Shown here in pieces: positions 43,202 through 52,290 of a stretch of DNA of 64,000 nucleotides. The DNA is from JBMOOG01 sp049324535 (GTDB taxonomy: Bacteria; Pseudomonadota; Alphaproteobacteria; Rhodobacterales; Rhodobacteraceae), in contig JBMOOG010000028.1 of assembly GCA_049324535.1 (NCBI GenBank), forward strand, positions 124,001 through 188,000, read 5' to 3'. Made by a program: the position numbers and the translations under genes. Under the pieces are notes generated by a model. The model saw only the letters and a list, made by a program, of their open reading frames with translations, did no database searches and had not been told where the DNA came from. How positions within the stretch are numbered: position 1 is the first letter of the stretch; each line of letters starts with the position of its first letter.

Positions 43202-44475
43202 CCACCTTCCTCGCCAACGCCCGGCTGATCGACCCCGAGGCGCTGACCGACGCCCCGGGCAGCCTCCTGATCGAGGGCGACACCGTCGCCGCGCTCGGCG
43301 ACATTGCCGCGCCGAAAGGCGCGAGGGTCATCGACTGCGGGGGCCTCTGCCTTGCCCCGGGCATCGTCGATCTGGGCGTCAAGGTGGGCGAGCCGGGCGA
43401 GCGGCACAAGGAATCCTTCCGGTCGGCGGGGCGCGCCGCGGCGGCCGGCGGCGTCACCACCATGATCGTGCGGCCCGACACGCTGCCCGCGATCGACACG
43501 CCCGAGATGCTCGAGTTCGTCACGCGCCGCGCCGCCGAGGCCGCCCCCGTCCGGATCCGGCACATGGCCGCGCTGACCAAGGGCCGCGAGGGGCGCGAGA
43601 TGACCGAGATCGGCTTCCTGATGGACGCCGGCGCCGTCGCCTTCACCGATTGCGACCGGGTCGTGACCGACACCAAGGTGCTGTCCCGTGCGCTGACCTA
43701 TGCCCGCTCGCTCGGCGCGCTCGTCGTCGCGCACCCGCAGGAGCCGGGGCTTTCGGCCGGCGCGGCCGCCACCTCGGGCAAGTTCGCCAGCCTGCGCGGC
43801 CTTCCCGCCGTGAGCGCGATGGCCGAGCGCATCGGCCTCGACCGCGACATCGGGCTGATCGAACTGACCGGGGCGCGCTGCCACTTCGACCAGATCACCA
43901 CGGCGCGGGCCCTGCCCGCGCTCGAGCGCGCAAAGGCCAACGGGCTCGACGTCACGGCGGGCACCTCGATCCACCACCTCACGCTCAACGAATTCGACGT
44001 CGGCGACTACCGGACCTTCTTCAAGGTCAAGCCGCCGCTGCGCTCCGAGGACGACCGGCTGGCCACCGTCGAGGCCGTGGCCTCGGGCCTCATCGACATC
44101 ATCGCCTCGATGCACACGCCGCAGGACGAGGAATCGAAGCGTCTGCCCTACGAGGACGCGGCCTCGGGCGCGGTCGCGCTCGAGACCTTCCTGCCCGCCG
44201 CGATGCGGCTCTACCACGCCGGGCACCTGACGCTGCCGCAGCTCTTCCGCGCGATGGCGCTCAACCCTGCGCGCCGCCTCGGCCTGCCGCAAGGCCGGCT
44301 CTCGCCGGGTTCGCCCGCGGATCTCGTGCTCTTCGACCCGGACGCCCCCTTCGTTCTCGACCGCTTCGCGCTGCGCTCCAAGTCGAAGAACACCCCCTTC
44401 GACGGCGCGCGGATGGAAGGCCGCGTGACGATGACCTTCGTGGCGGGCCATCCCGTCTTTGTCGCCGGAGACTGA
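43198..44475 (+). CDS. pyrC': Dihydroorotase-like protein without metal ligands (PyrC')
   Basis: A 425-residue amidohydrolase-fold protein. In active dihydroorotases the motif DLHVHLREPG holds the zinc ligands; here it reads D58-LGVKVGEPG, so both His and the Arg are lost. The later TDHAPH motif reads SMHTPQ (M305 in place of Asp, Gln in place of His). The His in TSIHHLTLNE remains. It is therefore probably non-catalytic and assembles with PyrB, as PyrC' does in Pseudomonas. An active pyrC should exist elsewhere. Its start overlaps the previous stop by four bases. Confidence 0.9.
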   Translation: MTTFLANARLIDPEALTDAPGSLLIEGDTVAALGDIAAPKGARVIDCGGLCLAPGIVDLGVKVGEPGERHKESFRSAGRAAAAGGVTTMIVRPDTLPAIDTPEMLEFVTRRAAEAAPVRIRHMAALTKGREGREMTEIGFLMDAGAVAFTDCDRVVTDTKVLSRALTYARSLGALVVAHPQEPGLSAGAAATSGKFASLRGLPAVSAMAERIGLDRDIGLIELTGARCHFDQITTARALPALERAKANGLDVTAGTSIHHLTLNEFDVGDYRTFFKVKPPLRSEDDRLATVEAVASGLIDIIASMHTPQDEESKRLPYEDAASGAVALETFLPAAMRLYHAGHLTLPQLFRAMALNPARRLGLPQGRLSPGSPADLVLFDPDAPFVLDRFALRSKSKNTPFDGARMEGRVTMTFVAGHPVFVAGD

Positions 44476-44479
44476 CCCG

Positions 44480-45088
44480 ATGCCCGATTTCACCACGACT
44501 CCGGGAACCCTCGCGCTCGTCGCCCTGCTCGGCTACCTTCTCGGATCAGTCCCCTTCGGCGTGATCGTGACCCGTCTCATGGGCCTCGGGGATCTGCGCC
44601 GGATCGGCTCGGGCAACATCGGCGCGACCAACGTCCTGAGGACCGGCAACAAGGGCGCCGCGCTGGCGACGCTCCTCCTCGACGGTGGCAAGGGCGCCGC
44701 CGCGGTGCTGATCGCGCGCGCCTTCGGATCCGAGGATGCCGCGCAGATCGCGGGGCTCTTCGCCTTTCTCGGTCATCTCTTCCCGGTCTGGCTCGGGTTC
44801 CGGGGCGGCAAGGGGGTGGCCACCTTCCTCGGCACGCTGCTCGCGCTGGCCTGGCCGGTGGGGCTGGCCGCCTGCGCCACCTGGGCCGCGACCGCCGCCG
44901 CGACCCGCATCTCCTCGCTCTCGGCCCTGATCTCCGTCACGACCGCGGCTCTCTGGGCGGTCCTCCTCGGCCAGACCCGGATCGTCGCGCTGATCCTGGT
45001 GCTCGCCGCCCTCGTGCTTGTGCGCCACCACGCCAACATCCGCCGGCTCCTCGCCGGCACCGAGCCGCGGATCGGCCGCAAGGGCTGA
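44480..45088 (+). CDS. plsY: Glycerol-3-phosphate acyltransferase PlsY
   Basis: A 202-residue membrane enzyme that uses acyl-phosphate to acylate glycerol-3-phosphate, the first step of phospholipid synthesis. LLGSVPFGVIV, GSGNIGATNVLR and RGGKGVATFLG are the three family motifs. The ATG at 44480 lies just after the pyrC' stop, so it is in the same operon; the earlier TTG is not needed. Confidence 0.95.
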   Translation: MPDFTTTPGTLALVALLGYLLGSVPFGVIVTRLMGLGDLRRIGSGNIGATNVLRTGNKGAALATLLLDGGKGAAAVLIARAFGSEDAAQIAGLFAFLGHLFPVWLGFRGGKGVATFLGTLLALAWPVGLAACATWAATAAATRISSLSALISVTTAALWAVLLGQTRIVALILVLAALVLVRHHANIRRLLAGTEPRIGRKG

Positions 45089-45092
45089 CCGG

Positions 45093-45160
45093 CGCTCTTC
45101 TTCTTCGCGCCAATACCCCGGGGGGCGGCCGAAGGCCGGGGGGCGGACGCCCCCCGCCCG
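45093..45160 (-). repeat. GC-rich intergenic repeat, copy B (inverted relative to copy A)
   Basis: Read on the minus strand this has the same order as 6531-6605: GGGGGGC/GCCCCCC hairpin, a second GGCC stem, a C-run, then a GAAGAAGAAG tail. It fills the gap between the convergent plsY and gshA genes and may act as a bidirectional terminator. Confidence 0.7.
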
Positions 45161-45161
45161 C

Positions 45162-46523
45162 TCACAACCGGCAGGCCCGGTAGACCGGGGTGACATCCCC
45201 CTTCCAGGGACCGTGATAGGCGGCGATCAGCCGGTCGGCCTGGACCGCGCCGGTGGCGAGGCTTTCGTCGAGCACTCCAAGAAGCACCGACTCGTCCGAA
45301 CCCTCGGACATGCGATGGCGCGCGCGCAGCCCCGCCCGGGCGATTGCAACGGCCTCGCGCGCAAGGTCGGCCAGCCGGACGCCCCCGGCCTCGCCCTGCA
45401 GGGCATCGCGTCCCGCGGCCCGGCGCAAGGCGTCCCGCGTCTCGGCGTCGAGGCCCTTGACCAGATCCCAGGCGGCATCGAGCGCCGTCCCATCGTAAAG
45501 CAGGCCCGTCCAGAACGCGGGCAGCGCCGCCAGATGCGCCTCGTCCCCGGCGTCGGCCCCGCGCATCTCGATGTAGCGCTTGACCCGCGCCTCGGGAAAC
45601 ACTGTGGTCAGGTGGTCGGCCCAGTCCGAAAGCGTGGGCTTCTCTCCGGGCAGCGCCGGCAGTTCGCCGCGCAGGAAGTCCCGGAATGACTGGCCCAGCG
45701 CGTTGATGTAGGCCCCGTCGCGGTAGACGAAATACATGGGAACATCAAGGACATAGTCAACATAACGTTCATAGCCCATGCCCTCTTCGAAGACGAAGGG
45801 CAGCATGCCGGTGCGCGCGGCGTCCAGGTTCTGCCAGATGTGCGCACGCCAGCTCTTCATGCCGTTGAGCCGACCCTCGAGGAAGGGCGACGAGGCGAAG
45901 AGCGCGGTCGCCACCGGTTGCAGCGCCAGACCGACACGCAGCTTCTTCACCATGTCGGCTTCCGATGCGAAGTCGAGGTTCACCTGCACCGTCGAGGTGC
46001 GGTACATCATCTGGGTCCCGAGCCGGCCGACCTTTTCCATGTATCCGGTCATCAGGCGATAGCGCCCCTTGGGCATCATCGGCATCTGCGCATGGGTCCA
46101 GACCGGCGCGGCCCCGATCCCGAGAAAGGCAACCCCCATCGGGTCGGCGATCTGCTTCACCTCGGCCAGATGCCCGGCGGTCTCGGCCGCCGTCTCGTGC
46201 AGGGTGGCGAGCGGCGCGCCCGAAAGCTCGACCTGGCCCCCCGGTTCGAGGCTGATGAAGGCCCCGGCGCGCCGCAGCCCGATCACGTTCTCCTGCTCGA
46301 AGACCGGCTCCCAGCCGAAGCGGTCCCGCAGGCCGTCGAAGAGCGCCCGGATCGACCGCGGCCCCTCGTAGGGCAGCGGCAGCAGGCTGTCGGTCAGGAA
46401 GCCGAACTTCTCGTGCTCGGTGCCGATGCGCCAGTCGCGCGCAGGCTTCTCGCCGCCCGCAATGTATTCAGCCAGCTGCTCGTACCGCTCGATCGGGCCG
46501 CCGCCCGACTGGGGAATGGACAT
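45162..46523 (-). CDS. gshA: Glutamate-cysteine ligase
   Basis: A 453-residue enzyme for the first step of glutathione synthesis, of the alphaproteobacterial/plant type rather than the E. coli type. GTEHEKFGF, PGGQVELSGAPL, STVQVNLDF and FRDFLRGELP are conserved. ATG 46523 is chosen because it starts the conserved MSIPQSGGGPIERYEQL segment; the frame runs 14 codons further upstream. Confidence 0.95.
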   Translation of the reverse strand: MSIPQSGGGPIERYEQLAEYIAGGEKPARDWRIGTEHEKFGFLTDSLLPLPYEGPRSIRALFDGLRDRFGWEPVFEQENVIGLRRAGAFISLEPGGQVELSGAPLATLHETAAETAGHLAEVKQIADPMGVAFLGIGAAPVWTHAQMPMMPKGRYRLMTGYMEKVGRLGTQMMYRTSTVQVNLDFASEADMVKKLRVGLALQPVATALFASSPFLEGRLNGMKSWRAHIWQNLDAARTGMLPFVFEEGMGYERYVDYVLDVPMYFVYRDGAYINALGQSFRDFLRGELPALPGEKPTLSDWADHLTTVFPEARVKRYIEMRGADAGDEAHLAALPAFWTGLLYDGTALDAAWDLVKGLDAETRDALRRAAGRDALQGEAGGVRLADLAREAVAIARAGLRARHRMSEGSDESVLLGVLDESLATGAVQADRLIAAYHGPWKGDVTPVYRACRL

Positions 46524-46614
46524 CGGAAGGGCCTCCGCGCGCCTCGGGAAGGCAACAGGTGGCAAGCGGCCGTCCTTCCGTCAACCCCACCGCGTGAGAA
46601 CCGACGGCGGTCTT

Positions 46615-47145
46615 TCATGAAATCTCGTGATGACCCGGCAACACCGCAGGGGCCCGGGCGCGGCGCCAGAGCGGCTCGGCGGGCGGGCGGGGTGCGGCGT
46701 GCGCGCGGGTCAGCGCCGCAAGGTCGATCCCCGGCAGGGCGGCGAAGGCGTCGAACAGCCGCTCGGCACCGCGCGCACCCTCCGGGATCAGCAGCACCTG
46801 CCCGTCGCCGGTCCGCAGGCGCCACTGGCGGACACCGTGCCACTCGGTCAGGCGCAGCTCGTCGATGTCCGCAAGGGCCACCATGCCGCCGAAGGTCGGC
46901 CCGAAATACCCAACCTGGCCCTCGTCCACCTCGACCAGACCCGGCGCATCGACCGGGGTTTCGAACCGCAGCCGGCGCGCCGCGACGATGCCCCAGGCGA
47001 GGCTTGCCACCGCGATCATCCCTCCCGCGGGCAAGAGAAGATAGCCGCCGTACGACCCCATCCAGAGGCCGAGCAGGCCGGTGGCCGCCGCCGCGATCAC
47101 CTCGCGCCAGCGGACCAGCGCCGCGCGCGCCTCCGGGCGGATCAT
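46615..47145 (-). CDS. Membrane protein of unknown function downstream of rsmE
   Basis: A 176-residue protein with two membrane helices (about residues 15-35 and 38-58), followed by a beta-rich domain (VDEGQVGYFGPTFGGMVALA, LRTGDGQVLLIPEGA) reminiscent of small PH-like folds. The ATG overlaps the rsmE stop by four bases. No named family recognised. Confidence 0.75.
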   Translation of the reverse strand: MIRPEARAALVRWREVIAAAATGLLGLWMGSYGGYLLLPAGGMIAVASLAWGIVAARRLRFETPVDAPGLVEVDEGQVGYFGPTFGGMVALADIDELRLTEWHGVRQWRLRTGDGQVLLIPEGARGAERLFDAFAALPGIDLAALTRAHAAPRPPAEPLWRRARAPAVLPGHHEIS

Positions 47146-47867
47146 CGCCAGTCCCCCAGCGCCGACTGCCACAGGACCAGGGCCGCCACCGCCGCGGTTT
47201 CCGCCCGCAGGATGCGGGGGCCGAGACTGATGGGCGTGACGAAGGGCAGCTCTGACAGCCGCGCGCGTTCGCGCTCGGAAAACCCGCCCTCAGGACCGAT
47301 CAGGATCGCCCAGGGGCCGGGGGCGGCCGCCGCAAGCACACCCGCGGGACCGATCCGGGATTCGTCGGCCCACAGGATCCGGCGTCGGGCATCCCAGCCG
47401 GACAGGAGCCGGTCGAGCGTCACCAGATCCCGGACCTCCGGCACCGCGAGCGCGCCGCACTGCTCGGCCGCCTCGGTCGCATGGGCCGCCAGCCGGTCGG
47501 TGCGCACCCGATCGGCATTGGTGAAATCGGTCTGCACCGGCCGGATGGAGGCCGCGCCCAGTTCCACCGCCTTCTCGACCACGAAATCGGTGCGCGCCTT
47601 CTTCAGCGGCGCGAACACCAGCCAGAGGTCGGGCACGGACACCTGCGCGCGCGTCAGGGCCCGGCACACCAGCCGGCCGGCCCGGCGGCCGACCTCGGCC
47701 ACCTCGGCCCGCCATTCCCCGTCGCGCCCGTTGAAGACCAGAACCGGGGCGCCGATCTCCTGCCGCATCACCCCGAAGAGATAGTGCGCCTGCGGCTCGG
47801 TCAGGGTCACGGATTGCCCGGGACCCAGCGGCTGGTCTAGATGGAGACGGATCTTCGCATTGGACAT
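47142..47867 (-). CDS. rsmE: 16S rRNA (uracil-1498-N3)-methyltransferase RsmE
   Basis: A 241-residue SPOUT methyltransferase that modifies U1498 of 16S rRNA. LTEPQAHYLFGVMRQEIG is in the N-terminal PUA-like part. The knot region has AILIGPEGGFSERE and ISLGPRILRAETAAVAAL. The start lies only 11 bases from the start of the divergent ubiA gene. Confidence 0.95.
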   Translation of the reverse strand: MSNAKIRLHLDQPLGPGQSVTLTEPQAHYLFGVMRQEIGAPVLVFNGRDGEWRAEVAEVGRRAGRLVCRALTRAQVSVPDLWLVFAPLKKARTDFVVEKAVELGAASIRPVQTDFTNADRVRTDRLAAHATEAAEQCGALAVPEVRDLVTLDRLLSGWDARRRILWADESRIGPAGVLAAAAPGPWAILIGPEGGFSERERARLSELPFVTPISLGPRILRAETAAVAALVLWQSALGDWR

Positions 47868-47878
47868 GAGCGCAGTCT

Positions 47879-48850
47879 ATGAGCCCGCCCCCGCCTGCGC
47901 CAGAGAGCGCGACACCCGGCACGGTTGCCGATGCGGTCCCGGGGAACTGGGTGGACCGGCTGGCGCCCGCCCGGGCGCGCCCCTACCTGCGCCTGTCGCG
48001 CGCCGACCGTCCGGTCGGGACCTGGCTGCTGCTCATCCCCTGCTGGTGGGGGCTCGCGCTTGCGGCCGGCACCGACGGCTGGCGCTGGCCGGATCTCTGG
48101 ATCGCCCTTGGCTGCGCGGCCGGGGCCTGGCTGATGCGCGGGGCGGGCTGCACCTGGAACGACCTGACCGACCGCGAGTTCGACGCGCAGGTGGCGCGCA
48201 CCCGGTCGCGGCCGCTGCCTTCGGGTCAGGTGACACCGCGGCAGGCGGCGGTCTGGATGGGCGCACAGGCGCTGGCGGCCGCGGTGATCCTGTTCACCTT
48301 CGACCGCGCGGCGATCGCGCTCGGCATCGCGGCGCTCGCCCCGGTTGCGATCTATCCCTTCGCCAAGCGGTTCACCTGGTGGCCGCAGGTCTTCCTGGGC
48401 ATCGCCTTCAACTGGGGGGCGCTGCTTGCCTGGACTGCCCATACCGGCGGTCTGGGCTGGCCGCCGGTGCTGCTCTACTTGTCCGGGATCGCCTGGACGC
48501 TGTTCTACGACACGATCTACGCCCATCAGGACAAGGAGGACGACGCCCTGATCGGGGTGAAGTCCACCGCCCGGCTCTTCGGTGCGCAGACCGGGCGCTG
48601 GCTGGCCGCCTTCCTGGTGCTGACGGTCGTGCTGATGACCGCGGCGGTTCTGGCCGCGCTCCTGCCCGGGTCCGGGGCGGTCCGGCTGGCGGTCGGGCTC
48701 TGCGCGCCCTGGGCGCTGGGCTGGCACCTTCTGTGGCAGTTGCGCGCGCTTGACCCCGACGATCCGGCCAACTGCCTGCGGCTCTTCCGGTCGAACCGCG
48801 ACGCGGGGCTGATCGCTGCGCTGTTTCTTGCCGCTGCCGCCGCGCTGTGA
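47879..48850 (+). CDS. ubiA: 4-hydroxybenzoate polyprenyltransferase UbiA
   Basis: A 323-residue integral membrane prenyltransferase that attaches the polyprenyl chain to 4-hydroxybenzoate in ubiquinone synthesis. NDLTDREFDAQVARTRSRPL is the first Asp motif and YDTIYAHQDKEDD the second. About eight hydrophobic segments follow. The N-terminal 20 residues are Pro/Ala-rich and may be overcalled; the conserved part starts near NWVDRLAP. Works with the synthase at 23999. Confidence 0.94.
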   Translation: MSPPPPAPESATPGTVADAVPGNWVDRLAPARARPYLRLSRADRPVGTWLLLIPCWWGLALAAGTDGWRWPDLWIALGCAAGAWLMRGAGCTWNDLTDREFDAQVARTRSRPLPSGQVTPRQAAVWMGAQALAAAVILFTFDRAAIALGIAALAPVAIYPFAKRFTWWPQVFLGIAFNWGALLAWTAHTGGLGWPPVLLYLSGIAWTLFYDTIYAHQDKEDDALIGVKSTARLFGAQTGRWLAAFLVLTVVLMTAAVLAALLPGSGAVRLAVGLCAPWALGWHLLWQLRALDPDDPANCLRLFRSNRDAGLIAALFLAAAAAL

Positions 48851-48908
48851 TTGAACCCCCCTGCCCCCTCGCCTAAGCACGGGACGTGCCGCCACGACTC
48901 GGGGACCG

Positions 48909-50903
48909 ATGCGCTTTCCTCACCGCCTGATTCCTCCCGCGGCCTTCCTTGCCGCGGCGGTGCTGGCCATCCTCGGCGCCATCCTGGCCGCCGGGCTGGT
49001 CGAAAGCCGTTCGGCCTCGGGCGTACGCAAGGCGCTCGATTCGGCCGGGCTGGGCTGGGCGCAGGTGCGGGCGGACGGGCTGAAGGTGCTTCTGTCCGGC
49101 ACCGCCCCGAACGAGACCGAACGGTTCCGCGCCGTCTCCACCGCTGGAAGCGTGATCGACGCCGCCAACGTGCGCGACGACATGGAGGTTGCGGACAGCG
49201 CCGTGATCGACACTCCGGAATTCACCGTCGAGATCCTGCGCAACGACGACGGCATTTCCCTGATCGGCCTGGTGCCGGCCGGCGCGGCCCGCGACGAGAT
49301 CAAGGCCCGGGTCACGGCGATCGCGGGCGGCGTGCCGGTGACCGACCTGCTGGAAAGCGCCAAGTATCCAGTGCCGGATACCTGGCCGCTGGCGCTGGAT
49401 TTCGGGCTTTCGGCGCTCGCCGACCTGCCGCGGTCGAAGATCTCGATCACCGCCCCGAAGGTCGCGATCGTCGCCATCACCGACAGCGCGGCGGAAAAGG
49501 CCCGGATCGAGGCGGACCTCGCCCGCCGCAAGCCCGAGGCGGTCGCTCTGGTGCGCGACATCTCGGCGCCCCGCCCGGTCATCGCGCCGTTCACCCTGCG
49601 CTTCCTGATCGACGAGCGGGGCGCGCGCTTCGACGCCTGCTCGGCCAACAACGAGCGCGCGCGCGACCGCATCCTGGCCGCGGCGATCGACGCCGGGGCG
49701 CCCCCGCAGACCACCTGCACGATCGGCCTCGGCGTGCCGTCGCCCCAATGGGCCGACGCGGTCGCGCTTGGAATCGGCGTGCTGGCCGACCTCGGCGCGG
49801 GATCGATCACGTTCTCGGATGCGGACGTGTCCCTGATCGCGGCGCCGTCGGTCGATCAGGCGGCCTTCGACGAGGCGGTGGGCCGGCTCGAGTCGAACCT
49901 GCCCGAGGTCTTCTCGCTGCGCGCCGAGCTGACCCCGAAGCCCGAGACGCAGGTCCGGAAGGGGCCGGCGGTGTTCACTGCGGCGCTGGCCGCGGATGGC
50001 AAGGTGACGCTCGGCGGCCGCATCACCGACGAGACCGCGCGCGACTCGGTCGAAAGCTACGCCCGGTCCCGGTTCGGATCGTCGAACGTCGACACAGCCA
50101 TGCGTCTCGAGACCGACCTGCCCGAAGGATGGCCGCTGCGCGCGCTGGTCGGATTGCAGGCGCTGGCGGAACTGGCCCAGGGACATCTCACCGTCACGGC
50201 CGAGGATGTGACCCTGACCGGGGTGAGCGGGTCGCAGGACGCGCGCGATTCCGTCTCGCGGATGCTGGCCGCCGGACTGGGCAAGGGCGCGAAGTTCCGG
50301 CTCGACATCCGCTATGACGCGAAACTCGACCCCCTTCTCGGCCTGCCGACGCCCGAGCAGTGCATCGCCCGGATCAACGACGAGCTTGCGGCGCACAAGC
50401 TCGCCTTCGAGCCGGGTTCGGCCACGTTCACGCCCGAGTCGGCCAAGACGCTCGACACCCTCGCCGCACTCATGAAGGATTGCACCGACGTGCCGATCGA
50501 GGTGGCCGGGCACACCGACAGCCAGGGGCGCGAGGAGATGAACCTTGCGCTGTCGGAGGACCGGGCCGAGGCCGTGGTCGCCGCCCTGCTCGAGCGCCGG
50601 GTGCCGACCTCGAACCTGACCGCCGTCGGCTACGGCGAGACGGTGCCGATCGCGGACAACGGGTCCGAGGCCGGACGCGAGGCGAACCGGCGGATCGAGT
50701 TCCGGCTCCTGTCGCCCGAGACGTCCGGCGCGGAGACCGCGGCCACGGGAGACGCGACCGCCGAAGCGCCGGCCGCCGCGCCGGGCGATCCGGCGGACGC
50801 GGCGGGGACCGCCACCGCAACCCCCGACGGCTCGATCTCGATCGAGGTCCGGACCCCGCAGAAGGACACGCTCCGCCCGCAGAAACGCCCGGAAGGCAGG
50901 TAG
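48909..50903 (+). CDS. OmpA-family envelope protein with BON-like repeats
   Basis: A 664-residue protein with one N-terminal membrane anchor (about residues 10-30). Several BON-like alpha/beta repeats make up most of it; KVLLSGTAPNETER and KVTLGGRITDETARD begin two of them. The C-terminal OmpA/MotB domain (about 480-595) contains IEVAGHTDSQGREEMNLALS, which binds peptidoglycan. A Thr/Ala-rich tail ends it. It likely tethers the inner membrane to the cell wall. It is followed closely by a coiled-coil membrane protein. Confidence 0.88.
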   Translation: MRFPHRLIPPAAFLAAAVLAILGAILAAGLVESRSASGVRKALDSAGLGWAQVRADGLKVLLSGTAPNETERFRAVSTAGSVIDAANVRDDMEVADSAVIDTPEFTVEILRNDDGISLIGLVPAGAARDEIKARVTAIAGGVPVTDLLESAKYPVPDTWPLALDFGLSALADLPRSKISITAPKVAIVAITDSAAEKARIEADLARRKPEAVALVRDISAPRPVIAPFTLRFLIDERGARFDACSANNERARDRILAAAIDAGAPPQTTCTIGLGVPSPQWADAVALGIGVLADLGAGSITFSDADVSLIAAPSVDQAAFDEAVGRLESNLPEVFSLRAELTPKPETQVRKGPAVFTAALAADGKVTLGGRITDETARDSVESYARSRFGSSNVDTAMRLETDLPEGWPLRALVGLQALAELAQGHLTVTAEDVTLTGVSGSQDARDSVSRMLAAGLGKGAKFRLDIRYDAKLDPLLGLPTPEQCIARINDELAAHKLAFEPGSATFTPESAKTLDTLAALMKDCTDVPIEVAGHTDSQGREEMNLALSEDRAEAVVAALLERRVPTSNLTAVGYGETVPIADNGSEAGREANRRIEFRLLSPETSGAETAATGDATAEAPAAAPGDPADAAGTATATPDGSISIEVRTPQKDTLRPQKRPEGR

Positions 50904-50908
50904 ATCCC

Positions 50909-51238
50909 ATGAACCGCACCGAATTCATCGCCGCGACCGCCATCATCCTGTTCGTGGCCTTTGCGCTGGGGTGGTTCGCGTCCTGGCTCTACCATCGGCT
51001 GACCCAGGTGACGCAGGCCGACATGGGCGAACTGGAGAAGATGGCGCGTGACCTGCACGAGGCCGAGGATACCCGGGACCAGGCGCTTGCCTGGGTCGAG
51101 CACCGGGAGGCCGAGCTTCAGGGTCGGCTCAAGCAAACCGAGGCCGAGCTGCGGGCCGCCATGGAGGGCCTGCGCGATGCCCGGCAGGAATCCGCCGACC
51201 TGCGCGCCTACATCGAGAAGTTGAACATTTCGACATAG
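50909..51238 (+). CDS. Small coiled-coil membrane protein
   Basis: A 109-residue protein with one N-terminal helix (ATAIILFVAFALGWFASWLY) and a long charged coiled coil from about residue 38 to 104 (EKMARDLHEAEDTRDQALA). It starts five bases after the OmpA-like gene and is probably its partner in the envelope. No named family. Confidence 0.8.
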   Translation: MNRTEFIAATAIILFVAFALGWFASWLYHRLTQVTQADMGELEKMARDLHEAEDTRDQALAWVEHREAELQGRLKQTEAELRAAMEGLRDARQESADLRAYIEKLNIST

Positions 51239-51244
51239 ATTGTT

Positions 51245-51262
51245 GCCAGTATTGATACTGGC
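51245..51262. promoter_or_regulatory. Perfect palindrome between the coiled-coil and acyltransferase genes
   Basis: GCCAGTAT-TG-ATACTGGC, eight-base arms, begins six bases after the coiled-coil stop. No T-run follows, so an operator for the next gene is more likely than a terminator. Confidence 0.5.
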
Positions 51263-51345
51263 GCCCGTCCGCGCCGCAGCGCTACGCTGACCGTGGTGGA
51301 CAGGACGGCCATGGCCGGCATCGGGTGAAGACTGCGGAGTCGCGC

Positions 51346-52290
51346 ATGAAGCGAGTCGGAGCCCTGTCGATGTTCACAACCGTCCAGCAACCGATGACAC
51401 AGGGGCGCAACGGCAGCATCGACCTGCTGAGGCTTGTTGCGGCCCTGGGCATCGTCGATTTTCATCTGGGCGGTCCCCTTGCCGCCATCGGCTACGCCGG
51501 CCTGCCGGTCTTTGCCGCGCTGATGGGATACAACGCCATCAGGCGCACCGGCAGCGAGAAGGGCCGGCAGGCGCTCGTCACGCAGGCCCGGCAGCTCGCC
51601 CTGCTGTGGCTCGTCTGGTCGGCGATCTACGGGGCGCTGAAGGTGGCCGAGGTTGTCGCCGCGCGTCATTCCCCGGCCGACGAGTTCGCGGCGTGGATGC
51701 TGCTGACCGGTCCCGCGATCCACCTGTGGTTCCTGCCCTTCGCCGCGCTGACCCTGCTTGGCCTTCGCCGTGCCGGCGGCTGGCTGACGCCCGGCTCCGA
51801 GGCGGGTTTTGTCCGAGGCGCGGGCCTTGCGGCGGCGGTCTCGCTGGCGGCCTTCGGGCTGTCGGCGCAGCCGGGCCTGCCGATCCCGCTTCCGCAGTGG
51901 CTCTACGTGGCTCCGGCACTTGCCTTCGGCGTGCTGCTTGCGTTCGCAGGCGACGACCGGCGGCGTCAGGCGATCTGGCTGGTGTCGGCCGTCGCCACGG
52001 TGCTTCTGGGCAGCCGGTTCGGGCCACCCGGCGCCGCGTTCACGCTTCTGCTGGCGCTGTCGGCCATTGGGCTGGCCATGGCCGTGCGCCTGCCGCAGAC
52101 GCCCGCGTCCGACCTGGCGCGCCGGCTGTCGATGGCCATCTACCTGCTGCATCCGATGATGGTTGCGGTGCTCCTGCGCCTGACCCATTGGCCGAGCGGC
52201 AGTGCCCCCATGCTGCCCGCCGTGCTGCTGGGCACGGGAGGGCTGGCACTGCTGCTGCTGCGCTCACCCCTGCGCCGCTGGGCCGGATGA
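51346..52290 (+). CDS. Acyltransferase-3-like membrane protein
   Basis: A 314-residue integral membrane protein with about nine to ten helices. NGSIDLLRLVAALGIVDFHL is the typical N-terminal start of acyltransferase family 3 (OafA-like), with the expected His, and MAIYLLHPMMVAVLLR the C-terminal one. It probably O-acetylates a surface glycan. Start is uncertain: ATG 51346 has a gcggag site, with GTG 51325 and ATG 51370 as alternatives. Its 3' end overlaps moaE by 27 bases. Confidence 0.75.
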   Translation: MKRVGALSMFTTVQQPMTQGRNGSIDLLRLVAALGIVDFHLGGPLAAIGYAGLPVFAALMGYNAIRRTGSEKGRQALVTQARQLALLWLVWSAIYGALKVAEVVAARHSPADEFAAWMLLTGPAIHLWFLPFAALTLLGLRRAGGWLTPGSEAGFVRGAGLAAAVSLAAFGLSAQPGLPIPLPQWLYVAPALAFGVLLAFAGDDRRRQAIWLVSAVATVLLGSRFGPPGAAFTLLLALSAIGLAMAVRLPQTPASDLARRLSMAIYLLHPMMVAVLLRLTHWPSGSAPMLPAVLLGTGGLALLLLRSPLRRWAG

